This document shows positions 37,604 through 50,781 of a stretch of DNA of 64,000 nucleotides, piece after piece. This DNA is from Chrysomallon squamiferum. Lineage: Eukaryota; Mollusca; Gastropoda; Neomphalida; Peltospiridae. The notes under the pieces are model-generated. The model ran no database searches, had not been told where the DNA came from, and saw only the letters and a list, made by a program, of their open reading frames with translations. The position numbers were made by a program, and so were the translations under genes. How positions within the stretch are numbered: the stretch's first letter is position 1; each line of letters starts with the position of its first letter. The stretch spans positions 9,260,858-9,324,857 of the forward strand of contig CM022671.1 of the NCBI GenBank assembly GCA_012295275.1. The letters are read 5' to 3'.

Positions 37604-37606
37604 ATA
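37549..37606. repeat. AAT then AAAT microsatellite
   Basis: AAT units pass into about 11 AAAT units on the + strand. Confidence 0.95.
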
Positions 37607-38330
37607 CAAGAGATGAACCATGAATTGCTCATCGATTTCATCAAATGGATTTGAACATGACAGCTAAAACTTTGAAGCTTAACACTGTTAAATTTTATAA
37701 TTATTATTAATTTTATTTATTAAATTTTTTATTTTTCCATATTTTTGTATATTTATTATTATTATTATTATCATTATTAATTTCTTTCTTTTGTTTTAAC
37801 AATCTTCAAATTTAAACAATAATAAACAGGCTTGTCAGACACAGACTTAATTTATAATAATTTCTAATCATTATATTATCATTTAGATTCAGCCCTTCAC
37901 AGATGACAGATATAACTTTGGCTTCACTGCCTCTATTGATTACACATCTAGTGTCACATTCAGTTGTGATCAGTGATGGGTAAGTTTTACACTTTAGATA
38001 CAAACACTCTGCCATGGAACGTATCCAAAGTATTGCAGACAAAAGCAGGCTGCTATAACACATGACAAGAATTTATTAAGAACTGAAGGAATGCTGAAGA
38101 CTGTGTGTTAAGTTTGTATTTTTTTATAAATGATCTGGCTCAGCTCTTAAAGATTCCAGTGCTGGTATTAATAGTTCAATTACAGAGCTTCCGTAAAAAG
38201 GCAAATATTGTTTAAAGTGTATGTCTATAGTAGACAGTGATTGACATCACAGGAAATAAGTAAGGAAAAACCTGGGAAATAGAAATTTGTATGACTGCAA
38301 TTGGGTATGGTAGTTGGTGTGTGCGTGTGT
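37607..38330. other. Intergenic DNA
   Basis: No gene is recognised. An ATT run lies at about 37755-37775. The minus-strand frame at 37812-38063 is of mixed composition but matches no family I know. Confidence 0.45.
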
Positions 38331-38624
38331 GAGAGAGAAAAAGGCAAAGCAGTGAGAGAGATAGAAAGAGAATGAGAAAGAGTGAGAAAGAGAGGGATAA
38401 AGACACAAAGAGATTGACAGAGAAACACAAAAAATGGATAGAAAGAAAGACACAGAAAGGGAGAGAGCAGTGATAAAGAGAGAGAGAGAAGAGCAACGAG
38501 AAAAAGACAACAAAAGAGAGGGAAGTGATAAGGAGAGAAAGAATGAGGGAGAGATCAGTGACAGAGGGAACAAGAGAGAGAGAGAAAAAGAAACAGATGA
38601 GTGAGAAAAAAAAAAGGCAGACAG
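38331..38624. repeat. Long degenerate purine tract
   Basis: Nearly 300 bases are almost all A and G on the + strand, with scattered C and T (GAGAGAGAT, GAAAGAGAAT, AGAGAGGGA words). The three overlapping minus-strand frames, rich in Ser, Leu and Phe, come from this tract and are not genes. Confidence 0.9.
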
Positions 38625-41600
38625 TTAATATAATAATTTAATTTTTGGGAAAATTAGTCATATTCCTGATTTGTTGCTTGACAAACAAATAAACAGATTT
38701 GATAATTCTTTTGGAAAATGGAAGATATTAGTGAAAATATGTATTTAGAAGAACTTAATCACTGCAGAATTATTATTTGACAGTATAATTCAAAAGTTTT
38801 ATATTACATTTATAAACTTAGTCTGTGAATGTGAGTGTAGATTTAATGGAATTAATTATTGGTTCTGATATGAAATTCCCTGAAGACTTTGCTCATAGCA
38901 TCATAGAATGTGTATCTGCCATAAACAATAACAAAAAAGTAACAATTGCAGCAATAATACACAAATATATTTTCATTGACAAACTGAGAAAATGGAAGGA
39001 GAAAAATAAAACTGTTAAAATTTTGTTCAATCAGAAAAAATATCTTTCTCACTATTATTATCACACACAACCACCCCCCCCCACACACACACACACCCAA
39101 AATAATTCTGCCAACCCTCTAAAAATAGAAGTACCTATGTCAATAAACCTTAATAAAATATTAACTTTTTTTTTTTTTTTTTTAAATCCTTGAATAAAAT
39201 ATATCTCATCTGATTGTTTTCTTTCTGATGGCTTTTCCTAACAGCAGAAATCTTAAAGAAACATTGATTCTTAACCTACTACTACTGATCACTTTAAAAT
39301 TTAGCCTGTTGACAATAATTGTGTTGATATATTGATTTGAAATAAATGTACCTTTGGGAGTTCAGATCATCCTTGAATAATTTATTGAGGGTTTATCGTT
39401 CTATAATTTGTTGCAAGCTAAGTAAGTTATGTGCCACAGATTACGGTAAAATGTCTTCATTCACACACAATTTCACTTACTAGGTATACAGAACTTTTAG
39501 GTATGATAAAGTAATAGTAAGAAACACAGAGGGATTTTTGGAGGATATATACCTGTAGTACACACACACATTAAATGCAATTAGTTCATATTACATTAAA
39601 ATTAAAAACAATGAAACTATAAACATTATATCAAAACTAGACAAGCAATATGTTTGTTTGTTTTGGGGGGTTTTTGTAATAAATTACCTTGCTGAGTTCA
39701 TTTAAACCCTTATTCAGAATTTTAAAAAAACTGATAACTATGTTCTAGTATACCCACACCATATTTACAAATATTTGCCACAACGGATAAAACCAAACAA
39801 TTTATATCAGAGTCCAAATTAATTTAGATATACCTGAGCTCTGATTAAATTAAAATATTTATAATCTGTCAAATTGTTTAACTCTCTAACATGAAAAATT
39901 GCATAAGAGGAAAGGTAAGTATGAAAATGACAATTAAAATTGGAATGTGATAAAGATAATGACATCTGCATGCTTACTCTAACATTGTCACGGCAACAGC
40001 ATAATGATGAAATTAACACAACAATTCCACTGTAATTTAAAAGAAACCTAAATGAATGGTCTTGCGAATGAGAAATAATTGTACTGTCCTTCCTATGTCA
40101 GTTACCATGCTTGAAAATTTCATTTTTGACAACATTCATATTATGTGCAAAAAAAAAAAGGATTTTTAGAATTCTTCATGTACAGTTACTAGAGAAGTTA
40201 TCACATTTTTTGATCAGACTACAGATGTTTCAATCTGAAAAGAATTAATAAAATAGTCCTTTCACAGCTGCGAAGATGAATTTATAATCCATGTATTGGA
40301 ATCATACATCTGAAAGTATCTTCAACTGAGATTTTTAAATTAAATTGTGTTTAAAGCTATGAGAAAATCTTCTATAGCTGAAGCAAGTTATCCAGTGGCA
40401 ATAAATGGATTTCTACTTGAGAATTTGCTAGAAGTGAGAAGATTATGAGTTGAAAGTAGTATTAAAACAATTCTTAACCTCTCACTGAAATAACATCTGA
40501 AATATTATGCTGTTAATATCTGCACTACTTTGATCACTAAAAAAATAAAAAATAAATTATTATGTTACAGAAAAAGCAATAAAAAATAAAAATAATTATC
40601 AACAGAAAACATATTCAGATGTCTGTTATACTGGTCAGAAAATAAATTTCAATTTATGAAAATAAAAAATATATATATATATTTTATAGGCCATGAAACA
40701 AAATATATGCCAAGTAAAATATGCCTACAATACCTTGACAGCACAGGTAATACTTCAGCAATCAAAAAGTAATGTTGTACTCACCTGCAAAATAAATGAA
40801 AAAAAGAGAAGAAAATAAATATATAAATAATAATAATAATAAATAGTAAGTTTATTTCAAAAATTATAAACAAACTTGAATAAATAAATGAAATACATGT
40901 ATATTTTCAATGATTTTTGTTCTATCAAAAACAGATTCTGAGGATTTATATCTTACAAAATGTGATGACATTAACATTAATAATGGCAGCATAAATACTA
41001 TTTTATAATGATTCCAGGTAGAAAATGCTAATCTTCATTATTATTGCTAAAATGTCATAATGACTTCATACTTCTCTAACACTAGTTGTTGTATTATAAA
41101 ATATTAAATTTATTTACAAAAATTACTTATAAATTTGTTCAGTAATAATAATAAAATATTCAGCAAAGTTTTAAACAATTATAATCAGTCTTTAGATCAT
41201 ATCAAAGAATTATTTACTATTGCTTTAATTTAAAAAAAGAAAGAAAAAAGAAACAAAACATAACATATATACTGATTTCTTTTTCACTGCTGCTTTAAAT
41301 TTTATGAAAAAAACCAGTGACAAAATATATTTTTTTAATGATATGTATTTATTAATTGTACAGATGAAATATATTCTGGTCTGATATCTCAGACAGATAA
41401 AAGAGTTGTATTTTTTAACAAAATGTTTTAATGGATTCAGACATGACCTAGTCATATTGAAATTCAATATGAACCTAGTCAGAATGAAGAGGCCAACTAT
41501 GGTAAATTCATTCAAGTGTTTGTATGAATTCCATTACAGAATGTCAGTTTTATGAAACAAATAAAATTCTAGACTTTTACAAACAAATCTCAGCTGTTAA

Positions 41601-43910
41601 CTTTCAATGTATAAACATGCAAATGGTATCTATAAATTTAAAACTTAGTGTGTCCTGACAAAAACACACAGTTTTTAAAAAGATTGATATTTCTGACAGC
41701 AATGAGAATCTGGGGATCCGAGACATTTGATTATCTGTCCAGTATGAAGTTTCATTTCCTTATCAAAAATAAGTGAATCTATCTCAAGTAATTATTGGCA
41801 ATCACTTTGGTGAGAAACAACAAACTGTACAATGAAATAATGCAAATGTCTTACAATTCACTGAGTCAGCAGTCCTTGGCCAATTTAGTTTTCACTGTAA
41901 ACTGATACAGCAATTAACTACCCAATCATATTTCTTGGCTCTGACTTAAATTACTCTTCCACACCACAACAACTTAACTTAGATAGAATTTGCCATGTAT
42001 TTACTATTTTATTGTTTTATTTTTGTTAATATGGTAGGTAACTTCAGGTTTCCAGATCAAAGTTTCATTTAACACTCACACGTACACGCAAACACACACC
42101 TCATCTTTGATTATGGAGTTAACTGCATTTTAATTACTTCGTGGATTAAGCCACATATTCTTAACTGGTTTTAAACTGTGGCACACCCCAACAAACAAAC
42201 ATGTACAGCAACCTATACCATGACAAAGACAGACTTTGTGATGTACAGATATTAAAAATTCTTAACACAGACATCAACATACATATCCACCCACCTGACA
42301 TATACTATCATAGATACCCTCTGAAGAACTTCAATAATTGAATACATCCAATTAATTTTGTATGCAAAGGAAATTACTGTCAATAAAGATTTGATTTCTT
42401 TTTTTGTTGTTTTAAAACAACTTTATTATGGAATTTCTAATATAAATCAATAGTTATGCATTAATAGCATATATACATGAAATTCTTTTTCCTCTCTCTG
42501 CAGTCAGCTTCCATGAGCAGCATCATTAGAATTTCACCCATAATGAACATGTTGATAAATGACCATGAACTAAAAAAAAAAAGTATTTAAAATCGTTATG
42601 CTGTACTATAAAATAATTGCTGTTCAATAACCAGGCCTCTTTGATTTTCCATATTAGGTAATTAAGTCTCAGATTTCTTTAGTGCTCAACCAATTTAGTG
42701 TTTCTTGCAGTAGTAAAACCTTCAGAGTGTGTTGATGGTATGAAAATAAACACACAATTGCTTGGAAATGTGTGAAAGTAATAAAATAAATTTTTAAATA
42801 ATTACTCTAATTGAAAGTAGAAAGGATTTTTTTTTAGTAAGTTTGGACATGCAATCATAGTGTTTAGAATGTACTGAAAGTGTTGTTAATGTCTGAGGAT
42901 TGGTTTTATAAATGTTTTATTATAACAGATGAACACACTTCATGAACTGTTGTTACACGTTAAGACATAACCATACTTGATTTTGTTGATTTCAGGATAA
43001 GGAATTTGCACAGGAACTAAAAAAGTGTTATTGTCATGACCAAATTCAGTGATAAAACATAATTATTAAACAGAAAGAATCATTTCATCATTTTGTAACA
43101 GAAAATTCCTGATAACTTTAAATTTCTTCAAACTATAAAGATCAGATTTCCTCTTTTTAAAATATTTTGTTATTTTTCTTAAGATAGATGATTTTTAGCC
43201 AAGACATTTGTTTTAGTTATTAAAATAAGTATTCTAGATAATTAGTACATTCTAGGCTATAATTTGTTTATATCTGAAAAAAAACTAAATGTGTAACTTT
43301 TTTTGGCTTGTGTCCTTGATGTGGTAAGAATTACCAATAAAAATCACATTTTATAACTGTGACACTGGGAAATCTAAATCATGTTATGACAATCCATTTA
43401 CATTTTTTTAAAAGCTTTTTTATCATCATTACCAGGGACCTTCAGTACAAAAAAAACAAAATAAAAATTATTAGATGGACTTAAATTAAGTAGAGATTTT
43501 AAGTTTCAGACAAAGCATCTTTGTTTAATGGAATTTTATTATTATATTGAAAAATTAGTTCAGCATTATTTTCAGTTACCAAAAAAGTATAAAAATAATT
43601 AATTGTAACTGTCTTAATTTGTATGAATGAGCATGAACTGCTTGTTTAGAGTACCTTAATATTACTTTTATCAATAAATAATTTTTTGAAAATCTATACA
43701 AACTATTACACTGGCAATAATACAGTATATAAATTTTATACATACATAAAACAATGATATGAAGGAGGAAATTCACAGCAAAAACTCAGTGAGATCTTTT
43801 TATCACTTAACTTCAAAATATTTCTTCTTTTATGCTCTGACAAAAACACATTCTGGTATTTGACATATAATACCGAGTTAATAAAAACATGATTCACTGA
43901 AGATGCTGTT
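38625..43910. other. Long intergenic stretch
   Basis: No gene, RNA gene or clear mobile element is seen. Simple sequence includes a C-run/CA stretch at 39067-39100, a poly-T at about 39167-39183, and several AAT runs around 40820-40850. Short frames here have no family signature. The DNA is otherwise unique-looking and AT-rich. Confidence 0.5.
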
Positions 43911-43911
43911 A

Positions 43912-44045
43912 CGTTTCCATGTATTGTGACCACTGTACATATATAAACATACAAATAAACATTGAACATTAAAATTGTAACCAATACTATAGTCAGTATA
44001 AATACAATGGACATTAAAACTGTGGCCACTATAGTGATCACTAAA
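43912..44045. repeat. Three-copy degenerate repeat, period about 45 bp
   Basis: Blocks built on ACATT(G/A)AACATT-type words followed by GT(A/G)ACCA-TACTATAGT recur near 43962 and 44007. A more diverged copy is at about 43912 (GTATTGTGACCACTGT). The overlapping minus-strand frames are hydrophobic translations of this repeat. Confidence 0.55.
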
Positions 44046-46288
44046 GGCAATCAATTCTGTTAATAACAATTATTTTTGGTTCTTCAGCAAATGTATTAAA
44101 TGGTTTTGTTAGAATGCTGATGGAATGAAATATGTATATATTTTTATTTTTATTTTTTTCAAATATCAAAGCTGAGTCTATAAAAAAACATCAATCATTT
44201 TATAATTCTTTTTGGTTTCATCTTTTCAAACTAAATTATTTTAACACTCTATCAGACATTATATCAGACGATTGTTTTCTTCATTTTATTCTGTCTGTCC
44301 TTGTCAAATACTGATGTTCATTCAGTTGTGGAAAATCTTTGAAATTGTAGTTTATATGGATTCATTTTAATTGAGGTATTTTTTTTTATTTGACTGAGGC
44401 ACTTGGATGTCACTGATTTATATCAAGATGATTTTCTCTTCTTTTTAGATATTCAAAAAAAAAATCTAATATTTCTCAATATTTTCATTTCTCAGATATT
44501 TGTAGCAAACAGATAATATTCAGCAAGGATAACATGCAACTGTGATAAAAAGAACAGAAAATTCATTAAATTTTTTTTCCTCCTTTTTTTTTTGTATATT
44601 TTCTTGGAGTTACTTTTCTCTGTATTTTTTCTTTTTCAAAAAAAGAAAAAGACAAGACAAGAAAGAAAAGAACATCTTTCATAGTCAGTAGAGAGGAGGA
44701 GGACGACCAGCTCCAGTATACATATGTAGCAGCAATTACTAAATTGTCAATAGAAGGGAATACACAGGTTGACAGTTTCTTTCACAGTTCAAGTGGAGAC
44801 CAATTTTGCAACTTGGCTCTTGGAGCCAAAGGTTAACAGACTAGCCTTTTTAGAAGATTGAGCGGAAGGTTCTTTTTCAAGAGTGACATTGAGGATTGGC
44901 AGCCAGCACCATTGCTGTCACTTCAAAGTGACACGAATATGACAGCAACATCTGATCTCCCTCCACATTCCCCTTTCTGCTGTGGCAAGCACTCTTTGAT
45001 ATGGGGCAGAAGGTGTAATTGAAGGATAAGGATTGCTACTTGATAATATTAACTTGAAAAAAACAACAACCAAAAAACAAGTTATCAGCTTCAAGTTAAA
45101 GCTAAATATATTTCCCTCTTCTTTTTTAAACTGCAGCAGAAATAATAGATTTATTATTATCAAGCTTTTAATTTTTATTTTTAAAAAGAAATACCAACAA
45201 GAAATAATGGTTAATGCTATTTGATAGTATAATTATTTTGTAATCATCATCATCATCATTATCACCATTATTATCTATCGTTATATTTGTATTTATATTT
45301 TTTAACTGAAGCAGTTAAGGAATTTAAGTATTTTACAGTTCAAACATCATTTGATCTAAAATAGAAAACTGGGTAAAGTAACATTTTTTGAATGTTCTAA
45401 TCTGAATAAACACCCACCTCTCTTATCTGCATCTCTATTTCTAGTTTGTGTGCTTTCACCCACATTTTCTAAGTGAAAAACATTCAACACTGCCATGACA
45501 AAATGAAAATAATATTGTGGCTAGGGAAAATACATTTCTGTTGGACATAAACAAATAAATAACTAGTAAGTAGTGAAAATCACTTTAGGTAGGTAAGAAA
45601 AATAATCAGTAGCAGCTAAATGTTTATTTATTTACATTTTCAGGAATTCTAGAATTCTCCAGAGTTTTCTAACCGCTGACAGAATGCAAAGAACAGACTG
45701 TACCTTGGGAATCAATGTTATTCTTACACTGACAAGATAACTATGATAAATAAATAAAATAGTAAGAAAAAAAAATTATAACAACAAAAGGTTAAATAAG
45801 ATAAAAGAAAAAATATGGAAAAGAAAAATGTTATTAGGTTTAATTATTTTCCTTGAAAAATAAAAAAAACGTTAGAAACAAGGTACTAAACCAAGAGATA
45901 AAATAAATATTATTTTTTTTTTTTATTGGAATAATCTTATTTATGCATGAGGTATATTTATAAAAAGTATAAACTTTATCTGATTAAACTAAAGATCTAA
46001 CAAAAGTTTACAACTGTATTCAATAAACATTAACTGAATTTTTTTGATACATTTGTTAAATTAATGAGTCTATAAACAAAATTAATTTGCTTAAACAAAT
46101 ATTACTATTACTTATTTAGAAAGCAGAATTAAAAAATAAAATAAAATGTTTAAACATTCGTTAATGTTTAGAGAAACATAAAAAACAAAAGACTGGATAT
46201 GATTATAGTAAATATTAACTTAGATGATTACTGCTTTTATAAAAATAGCATAACTAAAGAATAAATAGATGAAATATTGACTGTCTAC
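44046..46288. other. Intergenic DNA
   Basis: No gene is recognised. The segment from about 44690 to 45010 is clearly less AT-rich and more complex than its flanks, but has no long frame, so it could be a non-coding exon, a regulatory element or an old mobile-element fragment. An ATC run lies at about 45243-45265. Confidence 0.45.
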
Positions 46289-46382
46289 AAATGAACAATT
46301 AAATGACTGTAACAAATTTTAAAACACATTTAACTCAATTTTGATTTGATTTAGAAATGAACAATCAAGTGACTATAACAAA
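46289..46382. repeat. Two-copy direct repeat, period 66 bp
   Basis: AAATGAACAATTAAATGACT at 46289 recurs at 46355 as AAATGAACAATCAAGTGACT, each followed by a TAACAAA-type ending. Confidence 0.7.
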
Positions 46383-46439
46383 ATGGTAATGAACTCTATA
46401 ACATGTTAACTACACGTCATAAAATTCACTTTCTCAATT

Positions 46440-46610
46440 CAGTATTCCATCACCTGCAGTTAATGGAGCATTACATGTATAATTACTCTGAGATTCGCTT
46501 GCTGGATAAAATTGGATTGTTGCGAAATGGATGCTTAATGAAGCAGCAGGTCATTTTACAGTTGCATGCATGAGACCACTATGTGGAAATTAAACACACC
46601 AAACTTTTAC
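46440..46610. promoter_or_regulatory. Possible conserved regulatory element
   Basis: About 170 bases are of balanced composition inside AT-rich DNA. They contain a TAATTA-type homeodomain core (ATAATTAC near 46480) and TGCATGCATGAG near 46564. There is no open frame and no repeat character. This is a judgement from composition and word content only. Confidence 0.2.
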
Positions 46611-47883
46611 CATATCGCAACAGAAAAACAGCCATTAAAAGATTTTAAAAAGAAAAAGGAAGAAGAAAAAACATGAAGCAGTTAATTGTGTTTCCACTTT
46701 GTTTTTCAACAAGGGATATTTTATTCATGCAAAATTTAGTGGAAATGGGGAAAAAAACTGATATAAATCCTCAATTTCTCAGCTTTAATATATTTTTCTT
46801 TTAATTTGTCAAAAAAATTGTTTCTTTTTATAACAGTGTATTCTTAAAGTTCATTCCCTTTTCCAAGTTGTCTTTAGCTCAGTTCTGAAGTATTCAAATT
46901 AGCAGCACGGGTCAGTTCTCTTCAAAGCTTCATCTGAGTTATTTCCCATTCCAGTCAAGTCCCCATAACTGACTCCAGTACATGATTTTCTAACACAGGG
47001 AATCTGTTTTTGAAAATGACTTCATACTGATAATAAGTAAGAATTGCATAAAATGTAGTTATAAGACTGTATTTTTTTATGATATTACCAACCTATTCAA
47101 CAAATATTCATTTAAGTCAGTCAAATTTCTTATTCCATAACATTAATATTTTTACTTTTCAGATGTTCTTGAAATATATTCCAATATTTATATGTTATAT
47201 TAATTTACATGTACCTTTAACATAACTGAGATAGAGATGAAAACTTATTTCAGAATGATGTACTATAAGAATTTTGTATTGTTCAGAAACCTTCGTTTGA
47301 AATTTTTTTTTTTTTTTTTGATCTTGTAAAGTAAATTCTGAAATCCTTTACAAAATTAATCTGTTTGAAAGTGTATTAATAAATGGATTTTCTTACAAAC
47401 ATCAAAAATTATTAGTACTTTGATGTAAAATTATGCAATATTTTTTTTATTTCATTTATCATAAATTAGCATAGTTATTTTCAGACACATCCATTTTAAA
47501 TAAAGTTAGAAAGAGTTTTATTTCATTTGAATTTCCTTCACAAATAGAAAGAAATTAGAACTAGAGACAAATTTTCTTTTACCAACTGAAATTAATTTCA
47601 TAGCCAAACTTAATTCATTTGGAGTTTCCTGAAGGTGGAGAAGTCTATGTGAAAATGGAAAATGCAGTCTACACTGAGAATTCTCAATGCAAAAGTTAAA
47701 TTTGCAGCAGACATTTCCTTTCCTGCTGAAAGAAATAGATATCTGGGAAAGAATAGCTGCTTTCCTTGTTTGCTAAAATTGAGTTATCTGTTTATCAGTA
47801 TCAGATGTCTGCTGTGTGGACAGTGATCACATAAGATCCAATCAGATTGTCTGAATGATTTACAAACACCAGTCGATTCTGGC
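46611..47883. other. Intergenic AT-rich DNA
   Basis: No gene is seen. A poly-T run of about 18 bases lies near 47303-47320. The remaining sequence is unique-looking. Confidence 0.5.
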
Positions 47884-47932
47884 TGTGTGTGTGTGTGTGT
47901 GTGTGAGTGTGTGGACAAACACACACACACAC
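47884..47932. repeat. TG run facing a CA run
   Basis: A TG run of about 22 bases, then GAGTGTGTGGACAA, then a CA run of about 15 bases. The two runs are reverse complements, so each strand can form a hairpin. Confidence 0.9.
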
Positions 47933-49917
47933 GATATTGTACAAGCATGCAATAAATATTATTTCCTTATTAAAGTTATAGATGTGACTTTTAACTTGTC
48001 TAATTGTTGACTTCAAGACCATGTTACTGATAAAAATGTTTTTTGTTCTACAACAACAACAAAAAACAACATCATCTACTAGCATCTTATTCATATTTGT
48101 ATATTTTGTTGATAAAGTTAATTCACTCTTTCTCAAATTATTATTTTTTTTAAACTTTTTTTATTAATGTTGTTGTTTTTATTATAATTATTTACCTCAG
48201 TCCCTATATCGGATTATTAATACTGAAAGGATCTAACAATAATTGTCTTTAGTTGATGTGAGTTCTCCGAGTTCAGAAGTATAATCATAGTACACTGGTA
48301 GAGGAGATGCATAACTCACCTTCAAATATTGCCATGTTTTTACAAGACTATGATGTTGTTATTTAAAACCAAGCTTTAGTCCTTAACAATTTTGTCATTA
48401 CTAACTGAACCGATCATTAATACTACCTTAAACCAGAAAGGAGATAATCCATTGAGTTTTTAATCTGATTTTACCAAGCCTCACTTTTAAATCACCATAA
48501 GACAGCAATTAATTTAAAAATAAAAAGGTTACTTTGAAGATAAATTGTGTTTTGGAAGCTTTTGGATTTCTAACTGGTGTTCAAGAAAAAACTGGGTTAT
48601 ATCAATAAATAAAATTTAACTGAAAAAAGATAAAACCTCAATACTGGTCTACTAATAAATTGAGATAAATCAGAATTTTGTAAGTCAAAAAAGATTAACA
48701 CGAAACAATCAAAATATGCCATCTTTTTTTTGCTCAGAATTTATGGACAATATGAATTTATTTTTTAAATAATTCACAATTCAGAAAAGGAAAATGATAA
48801 GATGCCTCAGAATAACAATGGCTAGCTGGAAGATGATACTAGATGAGTGAATGGTCAGACTGCTTTTCTCCTCAGCTAACATCAGAGATGTAAGGTCACT
48901 ACATAAATTCTTGTAAGCAATCAACTATTACACTAACCTAATGCCAACTCACTGTGACCTGAAATCATCCTTTGCTATTTCCATTACATTCCCTCCAATC
49001 TCAGAAATATTGCATCACTGATCAGCATTAATCATAATTCAGTTATAATAATTGTTTTAATTTATTTATATAACTATTAAAACATGTTTACTTTTTTTTT
49101 AAATGCTGTTTTATAGTAAACAAATGATTGATGATTCTGCTGTAATCTATGCAAAAAATCTGACTTTCACTAATAGTCAACTATCCATCTGTGTGCATTA
49201 AGGAACACTTCAGTTGATTTCTGTATCATGTTCAATTATCCATACTTGTATATTTTACTCAAATATCTTAGAAACTCAAATTTATTTTTTATTTTTTAGA
49301 ATTGTAAAATGAAATGAATCTATGTATATATTAAACAAGTACTATTATCTAATTGGAATATATTGGCCAAACATACTTCGTAACATTTTGCTGTGAGTAA
49401 TATAAAGATTAAGCTTCTCCCAAACAAAACAGAACATGAACAATTGCCTATAATTTTTATGCCTGAAATACATTGATTCAGTCACTTGACCTGAAGTCCT
49501 ATCTCAAGACTTTATTGCACCTGCTTCTTGAACACCCACAATGGACCAGTACATCAAGTTCACACCTCACAGCACCAGGCTAGTCTCAGGCAAACACAGT
49601 TTGTTGTGGGATGGTCTTAAATCAACACGATTATGTTGGAGAATTTAATCAAGTGTTATTTACTTGGCATTTTCTGTGAAAGCACACAAGTGTAGAGTGG
49701 GGAAAAGAGGTGATTTGATCTGAACATTGGAGGCCATCGCAGATCGAGAGAGGGCAAGTGAGCTGTAGTAATTAAACAGCGAACACGCATCACAGTGTGC
49801 ACCAGGGCCCTGTTAATTGAAGAGCACAGAGGTTCAGATAACCAGCATAATTCAGATTAGTGTTTGTCATGGAAGCAAACTAGCTCCTGAGTGCTAATAT
49901 TCTGTAAGGTTATTGGT
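47933..49917. other. Intergenic DNA
   Basis: No gene is recognised. From about 49480 to 49870 the sequence is less AT-rich and complex, with no long frame. Within it, about 49725-49860 has a TAATTA core and a GGGCCC palindrome (49804-49813 region) and looks like a regulatory candidate. Confidence 0.45.
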
Positions 49918-50106
49918 CCCAGTGGCTTGGTTACTTACTGGTTTCAGGTGGTTTGGGTGTTAATTGATAAGGTGGCTTGGCTTGTTGATTCGACGTCATG
50001 ATGACTGTTGACTCAGTGATATGATGACTTGTTCATTCAGTGACATGATGGTTGTACATTCACTGGTATGATGGTTTCTGATTCGGTGGTATGATTCATT
50101 GTTTAG
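49918..50106. repeat. 23 bp minisatellite, about eight diverged copies
   Basis: The clearest units start at 49991, 50014, 50038, 50061 and 50084, all 23-24 bases. They follow the pattern CAGTGRTATGATGRYTGTTNATT. Three more diverged units precede them from about 49918 (AGGTGGCTTGG types). Weaker copies may continue to about 50150. No protein frame follows the repeat. Confidence 0.8.
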
Positions 50107-50733
50107 AAACAAAGATATGCTTATTAAAGTGATGTGATAATCTGGTTGTTTCATGGTAAAAATAGATTGGTCTTTTAGTGTCAGAGGAGTTTGCTTTAAA
50201 GAAATAATAATGATATATCAGTGACAAATACATAGTTGAATGACAGGATATGCCTTTGGGATGAAAACACAATGACAGTATCTTATGGTGATTCTTGCTT
50301 AAGAATCTAATAGTATTATACTGGCTTACTGATTTGGGGTTGGTGGCTTTCTTGTTATCTGTTTCATGAACTTCAAGAATTAGTGGATCAGAGGATTTGG
50401 TAGGTAAACTGTTTTAAATCTTGATTACAATTTCACTAAGAGGTTTGGTTACTGGTTACAATCTCATATCTTCTCATACAACACATTATACATTTGTATC
50501 ACATTAGTAATCCCTTTTAATAAAACATAATAAATCATAAATTAGTTCTTCTTTATTATAATTTAAACACATAGAACCAGTTTTGATTCAGTATTATATT
50601 TTTCTTAACTTCACTGTTCGTGAGTTTTTTAATGCTTTATGTTAGTTATCTTGGAAAAATGTTATGCTCAAATACATATAAAAATACTATGAAACAACTC
50701 TGTTTCAAAAGAAAGAACTATCTGTATTTTTTC
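50107..50733. other. Intergenic DNA between repeat blocks
   Basis: No gene or strong repeat is seen. The first 50 bases may be decayed copies of the preceding minisatellite. Confidence 0.5.

Positions 50734-50778
<45 letters not shown>
50734..50778. repeat. AT dinucleotide run
   Basis: This is about 45 bases of uninterrupted TA/AT. Confidence 0.97.

Positions 50779-50781
<3 letters not shown>

Noticed and set aside
37812-38063. Minus-strand 83-codon frame considered as an exon
   Set aside because: Composition is mixed but no domain, donor or acceptor could be supported.
38212-38573. Three overlapping minus-strand frames
   Set aside because: All come from one purine tract, so absence of stops is expected; composition is Ser/Leu/Phe only.
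38825-39193. A 122-codon plus-strand frame with mixed N-terminal half
   Set aside because: It runs into CA and poly-T repeats, has no recognised domain and no clear splice or promoter context. The first half is not convincing enough to call.
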